Assembly: GCA_002429615.1 (NCBI GenBank)
Contig: DJAN01000023.1
Span: 1 to 43,916, forward strand
Source of the DNA: Lysobacteraceae bacterium UBA6001
GTDB taxonomy: Bacteria; Pseudomonadota; Gammaproteobacteria; Xanthomonadales; Xanthomonadaceae
DNA length: 43,916 nt
Reading direction: 5' to 3'
Positions 36,792-43,916 of the stretch are shown here, in pieces. Within the stretch, counting starts at the first letter, position 1, and each line of letters starts with the position of its first letter. The notes beneath the pieces were generated by a model, which made no database searches, had not been told where the DNA came from, and was given only the letters and a program-made list of their open reading frames with translations. Made by a program: the position numbers and the translations under genes.

Positions 36792-38204
36792 CTACTCGGC
36801 GACCTGCTCCACCTGCTGCGGCTCGGGCCGCGTGTCGCTCAGCTGCCAGAAGATCAGCGTCGAGGTCAGGGTGATCGCGCCGACGCAGACGAACGTGGCA
36901 TGCAGCGCTTCCGTCGCATCGCCATGGTCGATGCCCAGGTGATGGCTGAAGGCCGCCAGCAGGCTGCCCGCCGCCGCCGCGCCGAAGCCGGTGGCCAGCA
37001 TCATCACCATCGACAGCAAGGAGTTGCCGGAACTGGCCATCTCGCGGTCGAGGTCGCGCAGGGTGACGGTGTTCATGACGGTGAACTGCAGGGAATTCAC
37101 CGCGCCGAACACCGCCAGCTGCAGCAGTCGCCAGGCGATGTGCTGGCCGGGCTCGACCAGCATGAAGCTGGCCATCATCAGCCCGACCAGTACGGTGTTG
37201 ATCATCAGCACGCGGCGATAGCCGAAGCGCGTGACCAGCCGCACCGCCGCGCGCTTGGAGGCCATGCCGGCCAGCGCCACCGGCACCATCATCAGGCCCG
37301 CGTTCATCGGGCTCATGCCCAGGCCTACCTGCAGCAGTAGCGGGATCAGCAGCGGCATGCTGCCGCTGCCGATGCGCGAAAACAGGTTGCCGAGGATGCC
37401 GATGCGATAGCTGGCGACCTTGAACAGCGCCAGCGGGAACAGCGGTGCCTTGGCATTGGCCGCGTGCAGCCAGTAGCCGATCAGCGCCGCCAGCCCGCCG
37501 ATGGTCAGCAGCATCACGAACGCGCTGCGCAGGCCGAGTTCGGAGATGCCGTCCAGCGCGAGGGACAGCGCCACCATGCCGAACGCCAGCATCACGTAGC
37601 CGGGCAGGTCGAAGCGCTGGCGTTGCGCGCCATAGTGGTCGGGCATGATCTTCAGCGCCGCCACGAAGCCGATCACGCCGATCGGCAGGTTGATCAGGAA
37701 CACCCAGTGCCATGAGGCGACCTCGACCAGCCAGCCGCCCAGCGTCGGGCCGATCAGCGGGCCGATCAGCGCCGGAATGGCGATGAAGCTCATCGCGCGC
37801 AGGAACTCGTCGCGCGGCACCGAACGCAGCACCGCCAGCCGGCCGACCGGCAGCAGCATCGCACCGCCCACGCCCTGCACCACGCGCGCCGCCACCAGCT
37901 GCCCCAGCTGCTGCGCGCCGGCGCACAGCAACGAGCCCAGGGTGAAGACAATGATCGCGGCGAGGAAGGTGCGCCGCGTGCCGTAGCGGTCCGCGACCCA
38001 GCCGGAGGCCGGAATGAACATCGCCACCGCCAGCGCGTAGCTGAAGACCACCGACTGCATCTGCAGCGGGCTCTCGCCCAGGCTGGCCGCCATCGCCGGC
38101 AGCGCGGTGTTGACGATGGTCGAGTCCAGCATCTGCATGAAGATCGCCAACGACACCAGCCACAGCAAGGGGCGCAGGGAGGCGTAGGTCGCTGGGGTGT
38201 TCAT
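36792..38204 (-). CDS. MFS drug efflux transporter, DHA2 (14-TM) family
   Basis: A 470-residue transporter with about fourteen membrane segments. The N-terminal LDSTIVNTALPAMAASLG is the DHA2 motif D1. Motif A is GWVADRYGTRR, motif C is GPTLGGWLV. The family includes EmrB and QacA and exports lipophilic toxins in exchange for protons. No periplasmic adaptor (EmrA-like) or outer-membrane partner lies next to it. The ATG at 38204 gives the family N-terminus; an in-frame upstream region of 40 codons lacks family sequence. The substrate is unknown. Confidence 0.94.
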   Translation of the reverse strand: MNTPATYASLRPLLWLVSLAIFMQMLDSTIVNTALPAMAASLGESPLQMQSVVFSYALAVAMFIPASGWVADRYGTRRTFLAAIIVFTLGSLLCAGAQQLGQLVAARVVQGVGGAMLLPVGRLAVLRSVPRDEFLRAMSFIAIPALIGPLIGPTLGGWLVEVASWHWVFLINLPIGVIGFVAALKIMPDHYGAQRQRFDLPGYVMLAFGMVALSLALDGISELGLRSAFVMLLTIGGLAALIGYWLHAANAKAPLFPLALFKVASYRIGILGNLFSRIGSGSMPLLIPLLLQVGLGMSPMNAGLMMVPVALAGMASKRAAVRLVTRFGYRRVLMINTVLVGLMMASFMLVEPGQHIAWRLLQLAVFGAVNSLQFTVMNTVTLRDLDREMASSGNSLLSMVMMLATGFGAAAAGSLLAAFSHHLGIDHGDATEALHATFVCVGAITLTSTLIFWQLSDTRPEPQQVEQVAE

Positions 38205-38332
38205 GGGGACTCGCGCGGGGGATGCACCTGCATTATCCGGCAGCGCGTGTGTAGGCGGCGCGGGCGGAAAGGTATCCACGTGCTTTTCGCCCGATGCGGG
38301 CAGGCCAGCGATGGAATTCGGCAAGCCTGCCG

Positions 38333-38358
38333 AGGCAGGGCGTCAGTCCGCCCTGCCT
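38333..38358 (-). terminator. Stem-loop downstream of hemE
   Basis: A perfect 10-bp stem (AGGCAGGGCG / CGCCCTGCCT) with a six-base loop lies 15 bases past the hemE stop. The T-tract is missing, so termination is only probable. Confidence 0.5.
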
Positions 38359-38373
38359 TGGGAACGGCGAAGG

Positions 38374-39438
38374 TCAGCGGCGGCTGAGCGTGTGCACCGC
38401 ATCGACCAGCACGCCGACATGCTCGGGGTTCATGTCCGGCGACATGCCGTGGCCAAGATTGAAGACGTGGCCCTCGCGCGAGCCACCGTTGCCTTGCGCA
38501 TAGCCGTCCAGCACGCGCGCCGCTTCGCGCGTGATCGCCTCGGGCGACCCGTACAGCGTGGCCGGATCGAGGTTGCCCTGCAGCGCGACGCGCCCGCCGG
38601 TGCGGCGCGCGGCCTCGGCCAGCTCAACCGTCCAGTCCACGCCCACCGCCTCGGCGCCGGAAGCGGCCAGGGCTTCCAGGTGCACGCCGTTGCCCTTGCC
38701 GAACAGGATCAGCGGGGTGCGCGTGGCGCCTTCGCCGCGTTCCAGCTCGCGGGCGATGCGGGTCAGGTAGGGCAGCGAGAACTCGCGGTACATCGCCGGC
38801 GACAGCACCCCGCCCCAGGTGTCGAACACCTGCAGCGCCTGCGCGCCGGCCTCGCGCTGTGCGCCGAGGTAGGCGATCACCGCGTCGGTCACCACACTCA
38901 GCACGCGATGCAGCAGCGCCGGCTCGTTGAGCGCCATCGCCTTGATCCGCGCATATTCCTTGCTGCCGCCGCCCTCGACCATGTAGCAGGCCAGCGTCCA
39001 CGGGCTGCCGGAAAAACCGATCAGCGGCACCGCGCCATCCAGCTCGCGGCGGATCAGCCGCACCGCGTCGGTGACGTAGCCTAGCTCGCTGGCCATGTCC
39101 GGCACCGCCAGCTTGGCCACATCGCTGGCGCTGCGCAGCGGACGCTCGAACTTCGGGCCTTCGCCGTCGGCGAAGTACAGGCCCAGGCCCATCGCGTCGG
39201 GCACGGTGAGAATGTCGGAGAACAGGATCGCCGCATCCAGCGGGAAACGGCGCAGCGGCTGCAGCGTGACCTCGCAGGCGATCTCCGGGTTCTTGGCCAT
39301 CGCCAGGAAGCTGCCGGCCTTGGCGCGGGTGGCGCGGTATTCCGGCAGGTAGCGGCCGGCCTGGCGCATCAGCCACACGGGCGTGCAGTCCACCGGTTCG
39401 CGGCGCAGGGCGCGCAGCAGACGATCATTCTTCAGCAT
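38374..39438 (-). CDS. hemE: Uroporphyrinogen decarboxylase
   Basis: A 354-residue heme-pathway enzyme that decarboxylates uroporphyrinogen III to coproporphyrinogen III in the cytoplasm. The signature [14 protein letters not shown] is near the N-terminus, [15 protein letters not shown] carries the active-site Asp, and [19 protein letters not shown] and [12 protein letters not shown] are typical. The ATG at 39438 matches the family start. It follows a WGR-domain gene by 10 bases and lies in the same direction as aroK-aroB, so the four genes may form one operon. Confidence 0.97.
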   Translation of the reverse strand: MLKNDRLLRALRREPVDCTPVWLMRQAGRYLPEYRATRAKAGSFLAMAKNPEIACEVTLQPLRRFPLDAAILFSDILTVPDAMGLGLYFADGEGPKFERPLRSASDVAKLAVPDMASELGYVTDAVRLIRRELDGAVPLIGFSGSPWTLACYMVEGGGSKEYARIKAMALNEPALLHRVLSVVTDAVIAYLGAQREAGAQALQVFDTWGGVLSPAMYREFSLPYLTRIARELERGEGATRTPLILFGKGNGVHLEALAASGAEAVGVDWTVELAEAARRTGGRVALQGNLDPATLYGSPEAITREAARVLDGYAQGNGGSREGHVFNLGHGMSPDMNPEHVGVLVDAVHTLSRR

Positions 39439-39448
39439 CGGGGTTCCT

Positions 39449-39703
39449 TCAGGGGCCGTCATCGCCACCCGGCGATGCGGTGATCTGGTAGCCGCGCTTG
39501 AGCTGCGAGTCGCGGGCCTTGTCGAAGGCGCGTTGGGCCTCTTCCTGCAGCAGGTACTGCTCGCGCCGCAGTTGGATGCGGCCGCCGATCTCGCCGCTTT
39601 CACGCACCAGCTCCCAGCCGCCGAACAGGTCCGGCGACAGGGTCAGCTGCACGTAGCGGGTGGGCGTCGTGCCGATCGGAGGTTGTCGCAGATAAACGCG
39701 CAT
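39449..39703 (-). CDS. Small WGR-domain protein
   Basis: An 84-residue protein that is essentially a single WGR domain: a beta strand start [32 protein letters not shown] (split by family variation) with the W-G-R pattern as [15 protein letters not shown], then a helix rich in Glu and Lys. WGR domains occur in PARP and in MolR-type regulators and help bind nucleic acids; stand-alone versions are uncharacterised. It sits 62 bases after aroB and 10 bases before hemE. Confidence 0.88.
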   Translation of the reverse strand: MRVYLRQPPIGTTPTRYVQLTLSPDLFGGWELVRESGEIGGRIQLRREQYLLQEEAQRAFDKARDSQLKRGYQITASPGGDDGP

Positions 39704-39765
39704 GGCCCCGATTGTACCGGCTGCCCCGCCGCGACGCGGGGCGGCGCGGCGCCGCACTGGCGGGC

Positions 39766-40878
39766 TCAGCCGCGCAGCACGTCCAGCACGAGGGCCTCGT
39801 CCACGTCCGGCACCACCTCGGCCCGGCCCAGGCCACGCCACAGCACCAGGCGCAGCCGGCCGGCGACGTTCTTCTTGTCCAGGCGCATGCGCGCCAGCAG
39901 GGCCTGCGGGTCCAGCCCGGCCGGAATGGCGGTGGGCAGCCCGTAGGCGTCGAGCAGAGTGCGCAGGGTCTCGATGTCGGCCGCCGGGGCCATGCCGAGC
40001 CGGGCCGACAGGCGCGCGGCCAGCACCATGCCTACCGCGACCGCCTCGCCATGGTTGAGGTTGTCGTTGTGCGGGGCGCCGTAGCCCTGCTCGGTCTCGA
40101 TGGCGTGGCCGAAGGTGTGGCCGAGGTTGAGCAGGGCGCGCTCGCCCTTCTCCAGCGGATCGCGCTCGACGATCTCGGCCTTGTGTTCGCAGCTGCGGGC
40201 GATCGCCTGCGCGGTCGCGGTGGCGTCTCCGTGCAGCAGAGCCTCGCGTTCGGCCGCCAGCCACTGGAAGAACAGCGGATCGCGGATCGCGCCGTACTTG
40301 ATCACTTCGGCCAGGCCGGCGCGCAGCTCGCGCGGCGGCAGGCTGTGCAGGGCGGTGGTGTCGGCGATCACCGCGCGCGGCGGGTGGAACGCGCCCACCA
40401 GGTTCTTGCCCTGCGGGATGTCGACCGCGGTCTTGCCGCCCACCGAGGAGTCCACCATCGACAGCAGCGTGGTCGGCAGCTGCACGCAGTCCACGCCGCG
40501 CATCCAGCACGCGGCGGCGAAGCCGGCCAGGTCACCAACCACGCCGCCGCCCAGCGCGAACACGCAGGCATCGCGGGTGGCGCCGAGTTCGGCCAGGGCG
40601 GTGATCACCGCGCCGAAGTGCTCCAGGGTCTTGGAGGCTTCGCCGGCGGGAATCACCAGCTCGCCCACCTGCAGGTCCGGACGCGCCTGCACGAGCGCGC
40701 CGCGCACCCGCGGGGCATACAGCGGGGAGACGGTGTCGTCGCTGACGATCAGGACGTGGCGGCCGCGCACCGATGCGGCGAGGCGCTGGCCGTCGCGCAG
40801 CAGGTCCGGGCCGATGGCGATGGCGTAGGGGGTGGCACCGCCGACATCGACGGTGCGCAGGGACGAAGCGTTGTTCAT
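39766..40878 (-). CDS. aroB: 3-dehydroquinate synthase
   Basis: A 370-residue NAD- and metal-dependent enzyme, step two of the shikimate pathway. The NAD-binding [14 protein letters not shown] motif, the [19 protein letters not shown] segment and the metal-ligand region [10 protein letters not shown] ... [11 protein letters not shown] are present. The ATG at 40878 overlaps the aroK stop by ATGA, the common aroKB arrangement of gammaproteobacteria. Confidence 0.97.
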   Translation of the reverse strand: MNNASSLRTVDVGGATPYAIAIGPDLLRDGQRLAASVRGRHVLIVSDDTVSPLYAPRVRGALVQARPDLQVGELVIPAGEASKTLEHFGAVITALAELGATRDACVFALGGGVVGDLAGFAAACWMRGVDCVQLPTTLLSMVDSSVGGKTAVDIPQGKNLVGAFHPPRAVIADTTALHSLPPRELRAGLAEVIKYGAIRDPLFFQWLAAEREALLHGDATATAQAIARSCEHKAEIVERDPLEKGERALLNLGHTFGHAIETEQGYGAPHNDNLNHGEAVAVGMVLAARLSARLGMAPAADIETLRTLLDAYGLPTAIPAGLDPQALLARMRLDKKNVAGRLRLVLWRGLGRAEVVPDVDEALVLDVLRG

Positions 40879-41420
40879 GCGTGGGTGCTGATCCTGGGCT
40901 GCCAGCCGGCGGCCAGCCGCGTCACCAGGTGCGCGGTGGCCTCGGCAGGGGTGAGATGGTCGGTATCCAGGCTCAGGTCGGCGATTTCCCGGTACAGCGG
41001 GTCGCGCGCCAGCGCCAGGTTGTGCAGGACCTGCGCGCGGTCCGGGCGTTGCAGCAGCGGACGGGTACGGTCGCGCTGCAGGCGTTCGAGCTGGCTGGCC
41101 ACGCTGACGTGCAGGTGGATGACGAATCCGCGTGCATGCAGGTCGCTGCGGTTGCTGGGGTCGAGCACCGCGCCGCCGCCGGTCGAGATCAGCTGGTTCT
41201 CGCCCGCGAGCAGGCGCTCCAGCACCTCGCGCTCGTGGGCACGGAAGGCGGCTTCGCCGGACAGTTCGAAGATGGTGGGGATGCTGGCGCCAGCGTGTTC
41301 GACGATGGCGTGGTCGACATCGACGAACGCCAGCCCGAAGCGCTCGGCCAGGCGACGGCCGATGCAGCTTTTGCCGGCGCCCATCGGGCCGATCATGACG
41401 ACATTTGGTGCGGACTTCAT
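40875..41420 (-). CDS. aroK: Shikimate kinase
   Basis: A 181-residue P-loop kinase that phosphorylates shikimate with ATP. The Walker A motif GPMGAGKS is at residues 11-18. The shikimate-binding DVDH (residues ~34-37), the [11 protein letters not shown] motif and the RPLLQRPDR lid region are in place. It is the first gene of the aroK-aroB-WGR-hemE run. An 85-base gap separates it from the upstream kinase gene. Confidence 0.97.
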   Translation of the reverse strand: MKSAPNVVMIGPMGAGKSCIGRRLAERFGLAFVDVDHAIVEHAGASIPTIFELSGEAAFRAHEREVLERLLAGENQLISTGGGAVLDPSNRSDLHARGFVIHLHVSVASQLERLQRDRTRPLLQRPDRAQVLHNLALARDPLYREIADLSLDTDHLTPAEATAHLVTRLAAGWQPRISTHA

Positions 41421-41505
41421 GCGTGGATGCTAGCACCGCCCCACGCCGGCCCGGCGGGTGCTTTCGTGTGAAACCGCCGCTGCGATGCGCGGCGGCGGCG
41501 ATGCG

Positions 41506-42342
41506 TCAGGCCGCGCGCTGGATCCGCCGTGATTCGTCCAGCCACAGGGTGTGGTCCGCGTGCGAGGGCAGCGTGCGCAGCGCCTGCCGGCTGACCCGCT
41601 CGTAATGCTGGAGGAAGCGCGCGAGCTGCCGCGCATCCATGCCGGCGCGGCCAGGATGGGCGGCCACCAGCCCGCGTTCCTGCTGCCCGCGCCAGGCGGT
41701 GACGATCTCGAACGAGGGCGCCTGCAGCGCCCACAGGCGATCCAGCCGCCGCCACAGCGCGGGATAGCGTGTCTGCAGCGCCTGGTTGCAGTAGCCGCGC
41801 CAGGCGCCCTGCGCATCCTCGTCGCGTTCGAGGGCATTGAGGGGAGTCTCCAGCGCGTCCTGGGGCTCGGCCGGCACGCCCACGCACCAGCCCTCGACCA
41901 CGAGCAGGTCCAGCGGCGCATCCACCCGTGGCCAATCACGCTCCGGCAGGCGGTCGTCGGCGAGCTTGTCGAAGCGCGGCAGCCGCAGCGGCCGGCCCGC
42001 GGTCACCGCATCGAGCACCGCGTCGGCCAGGGCCAGGTCGTGGGTGCCCGGTGGCCCGCGGGTACACAGCAGCGGATGCACCTCGGCGGCGAGTGCGCGC
42101 CGTTGCGCGGCGGTCAGGTACAGGTCGTCCAGCGACAGCGTCGCGGCGGCCTGGCCGTGTCGTCGCGCGGCCGCCACCACCGCGTCGGCCAGCGTCGATT
42201 TGCCGCTGCCCTGCAGGCCGCTGATGGCCAGGATCGTCGTGCGACCGTGGGCGGCGCGGTGCCTGGCCGCATCGGCGAGCACGGTTTCGGCCAGTGTGGC
42301 ATCGGCCGGACTTGACGGGATCGAGTGCGCTTTCACCTGCAT
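41506..42342 (-). CDS. P-loop small-molecule kinase, D-glycerate 3-kinase/YggC-like
   Basis: A 278-residue kinase with Walker A GLQGSGKST at residues 42-50, the DDLYLTAAQR motif after the first beta unit and VVEGWCVGV as the Walker B-like element. This layout matches the plant-type glycerate 3-kinase/YggC/Tda10 group of P-loop kinases related to uridine and pantothenate kinases. The true substrate of bacterial members is seldom proven, so no symbol is given. The ATG at 42342 excludes a 14-residue upstream extension. It diverges from pdxH by only 31 bases. Confidence 0.88.
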   Translation of the reverse strand: MQVKAHSIPSSPADATLAETVLADAARHRAAHGRTTILAISGLQGSGKSTLADAVVAAARRHGQAAATLSLDDLYLTAAQRRALAAEVHPLLCTRGPPGTHDLALADAVLDAVTAGRPLRLPRFDKLADDRLPERDWPRVDAPLDLLVVEGWCVGVPAEPQDALETPLNALERDEDAQGAWRGYCNQALQTRYPALWRRLDRLWALQAPSFEIVTAWRGQQERGLVAAHPGRAGMDARQLARFLQHYERVSRQALRTLPSHADHTLWLDESRRIQRAA

Positions 42343-42373
42343 GCCGCCACAATAGCGCCAACAACGCTGCTGC

Positions 42374-42982
42374 ATGGATCCCATGACCGACTTTTACGCC
42401 GAAGCCTTGTCCACCTTCGCCGCCCTGTACCAGGAAGCCCAGCAGAGCGACGAGACCGAACCGAACGCGATGACGCTTGCCACGGCAAGCCTGGAAGGAC
42501 GTCCCACCGCGCGTACCGTGTTGTTGAAGTCCTTCGACGAACGGGGTTTCGTGTTCTATACCCATATCGAGAGCCCCAAGGGCCGCGAGCTGCAGGCCAA
42601 TCCGCAGGCCGCGCTGCTGTTCCTGTGGCGGCGCATGCGCGAAGCCGGCATCCAGGTGCGCATCGAAGGCGATGTGCAGCAGGTGTCGGCGGCCGAGTCG
42701 GATGCGTATTTCGCCTCGCGTCCGCGCCAGAGCCAGATCGGCGCATGGGCGTCGATGCAATCGCGCACGCTGTCCTCGCGCGAGGAGTTCGAGCAGCGGC
42801 TGGCCAAGGTCGAGTCGGGCTTCGAGGGGCGCGACGTGCCGCGGCCGGAAGGCTGGGGCGGGTTCCGGGTGGTGCCGCAGCGCTTCGAGTTCTGGTACGG
42901 CGCGCAGTTCCGCCTGCACGAACGCTGGCGCTACGAGTGCGACGCCGCCGGGGTCTGGAGCAAGCGGATGCTGTACCCCTGA
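42374..42982 (+). CDS. pdxH: Pyridoxamine 5'-phosphate oxidase
   Basis: A 202-residue FMN enzyme that makes pyridoxal 5'-phosphate from PNP or PMP. The FMN- and substrate-binding motifs [46 protein letters not shown] and [13 protein letters not shown] and the C-terminal [13 protein letters not shown] are intact; the length is close to E. coli PdxH (218). The start may be 42374 or the in-frame ATG at 42383 (MTDFYAEAL), which resembles family starts better; no clear ribosome-binding site decides. Confidence 0.96.
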   Translation: MDPMTDFYAEALSTFAALYQEAQQSDETEPNAMTLATASLEGRPTARTVLLKSFDERGFVFYTHIESPKGRELQANPQAALLFLWRRMREAGIQVRIEGDVQQVSAAESDAYFASRPRQSQIGAWASMQSRTLSSREEFEQRLAKVESGFEGRDVPRPEGWGGFRVVPQRFEFWYGAQFRLHERWRYECDAAGVWSKRMLYP

Positions 42983-42986
42983 GCCG

Positions 42987-43343
42987 ATGCACCTGCGCCC
43001 GGTCTACCGCATCACGGTGTTCGTGCCGCCAGCGCAGCTGCAGGCACTGCGCGAGGGCATCCTGGCGGTGGAGCCGCTGGGCGATGAGCGCTACGACCAG
43101 GTGATGTGGTACGCCGCGCCGGGCATCGAGCAGTTCCGGCCACTGGCCGGCGCCGTGCCCACGCAGGGCGTGCTCGGCGAGACCAGCCGGCTGCCCAGCG
43201 TGCGCCTGGAGTTCGTCATCCCGCGTGATCCGGCACGGCTGGCGCGCGTGCTGCGCGAGGGCGTGCGTGCGCACCATCCGTGGGAATCACCGGCCATCTT
43301 CGTCGACGAGAGCCTGCAGCCGGTATTCGACGACGCCGGCTAG
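42987..43343 (+). CDS. NIF3/YqfO-like small protein
   Basis: A 118-residue protein with the CutA/PII-like ferredoxin fold of the YqfO domain: PVYRITVFVPPAQLQALREGI at the N-terminus, RYDQVMWYAAPGIEQFRPL in the middle and LEFVIPRDPARLARVLREGVRAHHPWESPAIFVDE at the end. Such free-standing domains are annotated as NGG1p-interacting factor NIF3-like; their role is unknown. It starts five bases after pdxH ends and is probably co-transcribed. Its stop overlaps the convergent MFS gene by four bases. Confidence 0.88.
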   Translation: MHLRPVYRITVFVPPAQLQALREGILAVEPLGDERYDQVMWYAAPGIEQFRPLAGAVPTQGVLGETSRLPSVRLEFVIPRDPARLARVLREGVRAHHPWESPAIFVDESLQPVFDDAG

Positions 43344-43916
43344 ACCCGCCGCACGATCAGCACGGCCGCGCAGGCAAGCGCGGCCGATACCGCGAAAGCG
43401 GCCAGGTAGGCCGGCGCGGCCGCATGTGCCAGCAGGGTGGCGAACAGCGCGCCCGCGCCCGCCAGCGCCGCCGTCACCGCCATGGCCTCGCTCAGCTGCA
43501 GCGCCGAACTGTTGCGGCCCTGCTGCGCCGCCGGTGACAGCGACAGCGTCAATACCGACAGGCTCGGATACAGCAGTCCCATGCCGACACCGGCCAGCGT
43601 CCAACCGCTGATCGCCACGACCACCGGCAATCCGATGGCCGCGCCGGCGGCCACCAGGATTCCGACCAGCAGCAGCTGGCTGCCGATCCGCATCGCCTGC
43701 CGGCGTGCGTCCGCGCGCAGGCGATGGCCCTGGTACCAGGAACCGACACTCCAACCCAGCGCGCCCACGCTCAGCGCCACCCCGGCGGCAAGCGGCGACA
43801 GCCCCCGCTCGCGCGACAGCAGCAGCGGCAGGAACGCCTCGCAGCTGAAGAAGGCGGCGGCGGCCACGCCGCGCAGGGCGATCACCGCCGGCAGGCCGCG
43901 CACCAGCGCGAGCGTG
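43340..43916 (-). CDS. MFS transporter, partial at the right edge
   Basis: The C-terminal ~190 residues of an MFS transporter running off the right edge of the window. Visible are about five or six membrane segments, a glycine-rich ALSVGALGWSVGSWYQGHRLR cytoplasmic loop of motif A type, and the C-terminal VSAALACAAVLIVRRV. The real start lies outside the window; a GTG at 43903 is unlikely to be it, because the frame stays open to the edge. Function and substrate are unknown. Confidence 0.85.
   Translation of the reverse strand, partial: TLALVRGLPAVIALRGVAAAAFFSCEAFLPLLLSRERGLSPLAAGVALSVGALGWSVGSWYQGHRLRADARRQAMRIGSQLLLVGILVAAGAAIGLPVVVAISGWTLAGVGMGLLYPSLSVLTLSLSPAAQQGRNSSALQLSEAMAVTAALAGAGALFATLLAHAAAPAYLAAFAVSAALACAAVLIVRRV

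Noticed and set aside
36784..38163. Possible frameshift in the DHA2 transporter
   Set aside because: A second long frame runs beside it, but the 470-residue frame contains all DHA2 motifs without interruption; the other is a GC-driven shadow.

Overview
The window is 43.9 kb of very GC-rich, densely packed chromosomal DNA. It most resembles a member of the Xanthomonadaceae/Lysobacteraceae (Stenotrophomonas, Pseudoxanthomonas, Luteimonas or Lysobacter type). The reasons are the large IEVTGSRIR-type TonB-dependent receptor, the metX-metB-hom operon behind an S-box riboswitch, the aroK-aroB-WGR-hemE order, and the palindromic repeat core TGTAGGAGCGGCTTCAGCCG. The genus is inferred from gene content and style, not from a marker gene. 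About 40 protein genes are supported. I saw no rRNA, tRNA, CRISPR array, insertion sequence or prophage, and no clearly broken gene.

Region 1-8.5 kb: a GMC-family FAD oxidoreductase diverges from a polytopic transporter and a DUF1304 membrane protein. A fatty-acid module follows: a hotdog thioesterase-like protein, acyl-CoA dehydrogenase FadE and an alpha/beta hydrolase on the minus strand, and a divergent TetR regulator. The hydrolase/TetR gap holds a perfect palindrome that overlaps both the predicted -10 box and the hydrolase start codon. Region 8.6-12.6 kb: a TonB-dependent receptor, then a small secreted protein whose C-terminus resembles the receptor's last barrel strands. Both genes share an upstream 11-base motif. 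Region 12.7-21.2 kb: housekeeping genes, namely Hsp33, MtgA, a polyprenyl-phosphate-type glycosyltransferase, a CBS-domain protein, an AsmA-family protein, a hemolysin-III/PAQR protein, peptide release factor 3 and an M23 peptidase.

Region 21.2-24.8 kb: a promoter, a SAM-I riboswitch and a translationally coupled metX-metB-hom operon for methionine synthesis. Region 24.9-29.7 kb: a secreted multidomain GH18 chitinase with two LacI-type operator-like palindromes upstream, a secreted alpha/beta hydrolase and L-serine dehydratase. Region 29.7-32.2 kb: a small glutaredoxin-like protein, a gene-free stretch carrying palindromic repeats, and a yceI-cytochrome b561-yceI operon. Region 32.2-36.8 kb: a large periplasmic-propeller hybrid sensor kinase coupled to an unrecognised secreted protein.

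Region 36.8-43.9 kb: a DHA2-type drug efflux transporter, the run hemE / WGR protein / aroB / aroK, a P-loop kinase, pdxH, a NIF3/YqfO-like protein, and an MFS transporter cut by the right edge.

Most of the window is ordinary core genome. The observations most worth following up are the operator-on-start-codon arrangement of the fatty-acid module, the plug-less mini-barrel with a promoter motif shared with its neighbouring receptor, the hybrid kinase plus coupled secreted protein, and the expression platform of the SAM riboswitch.
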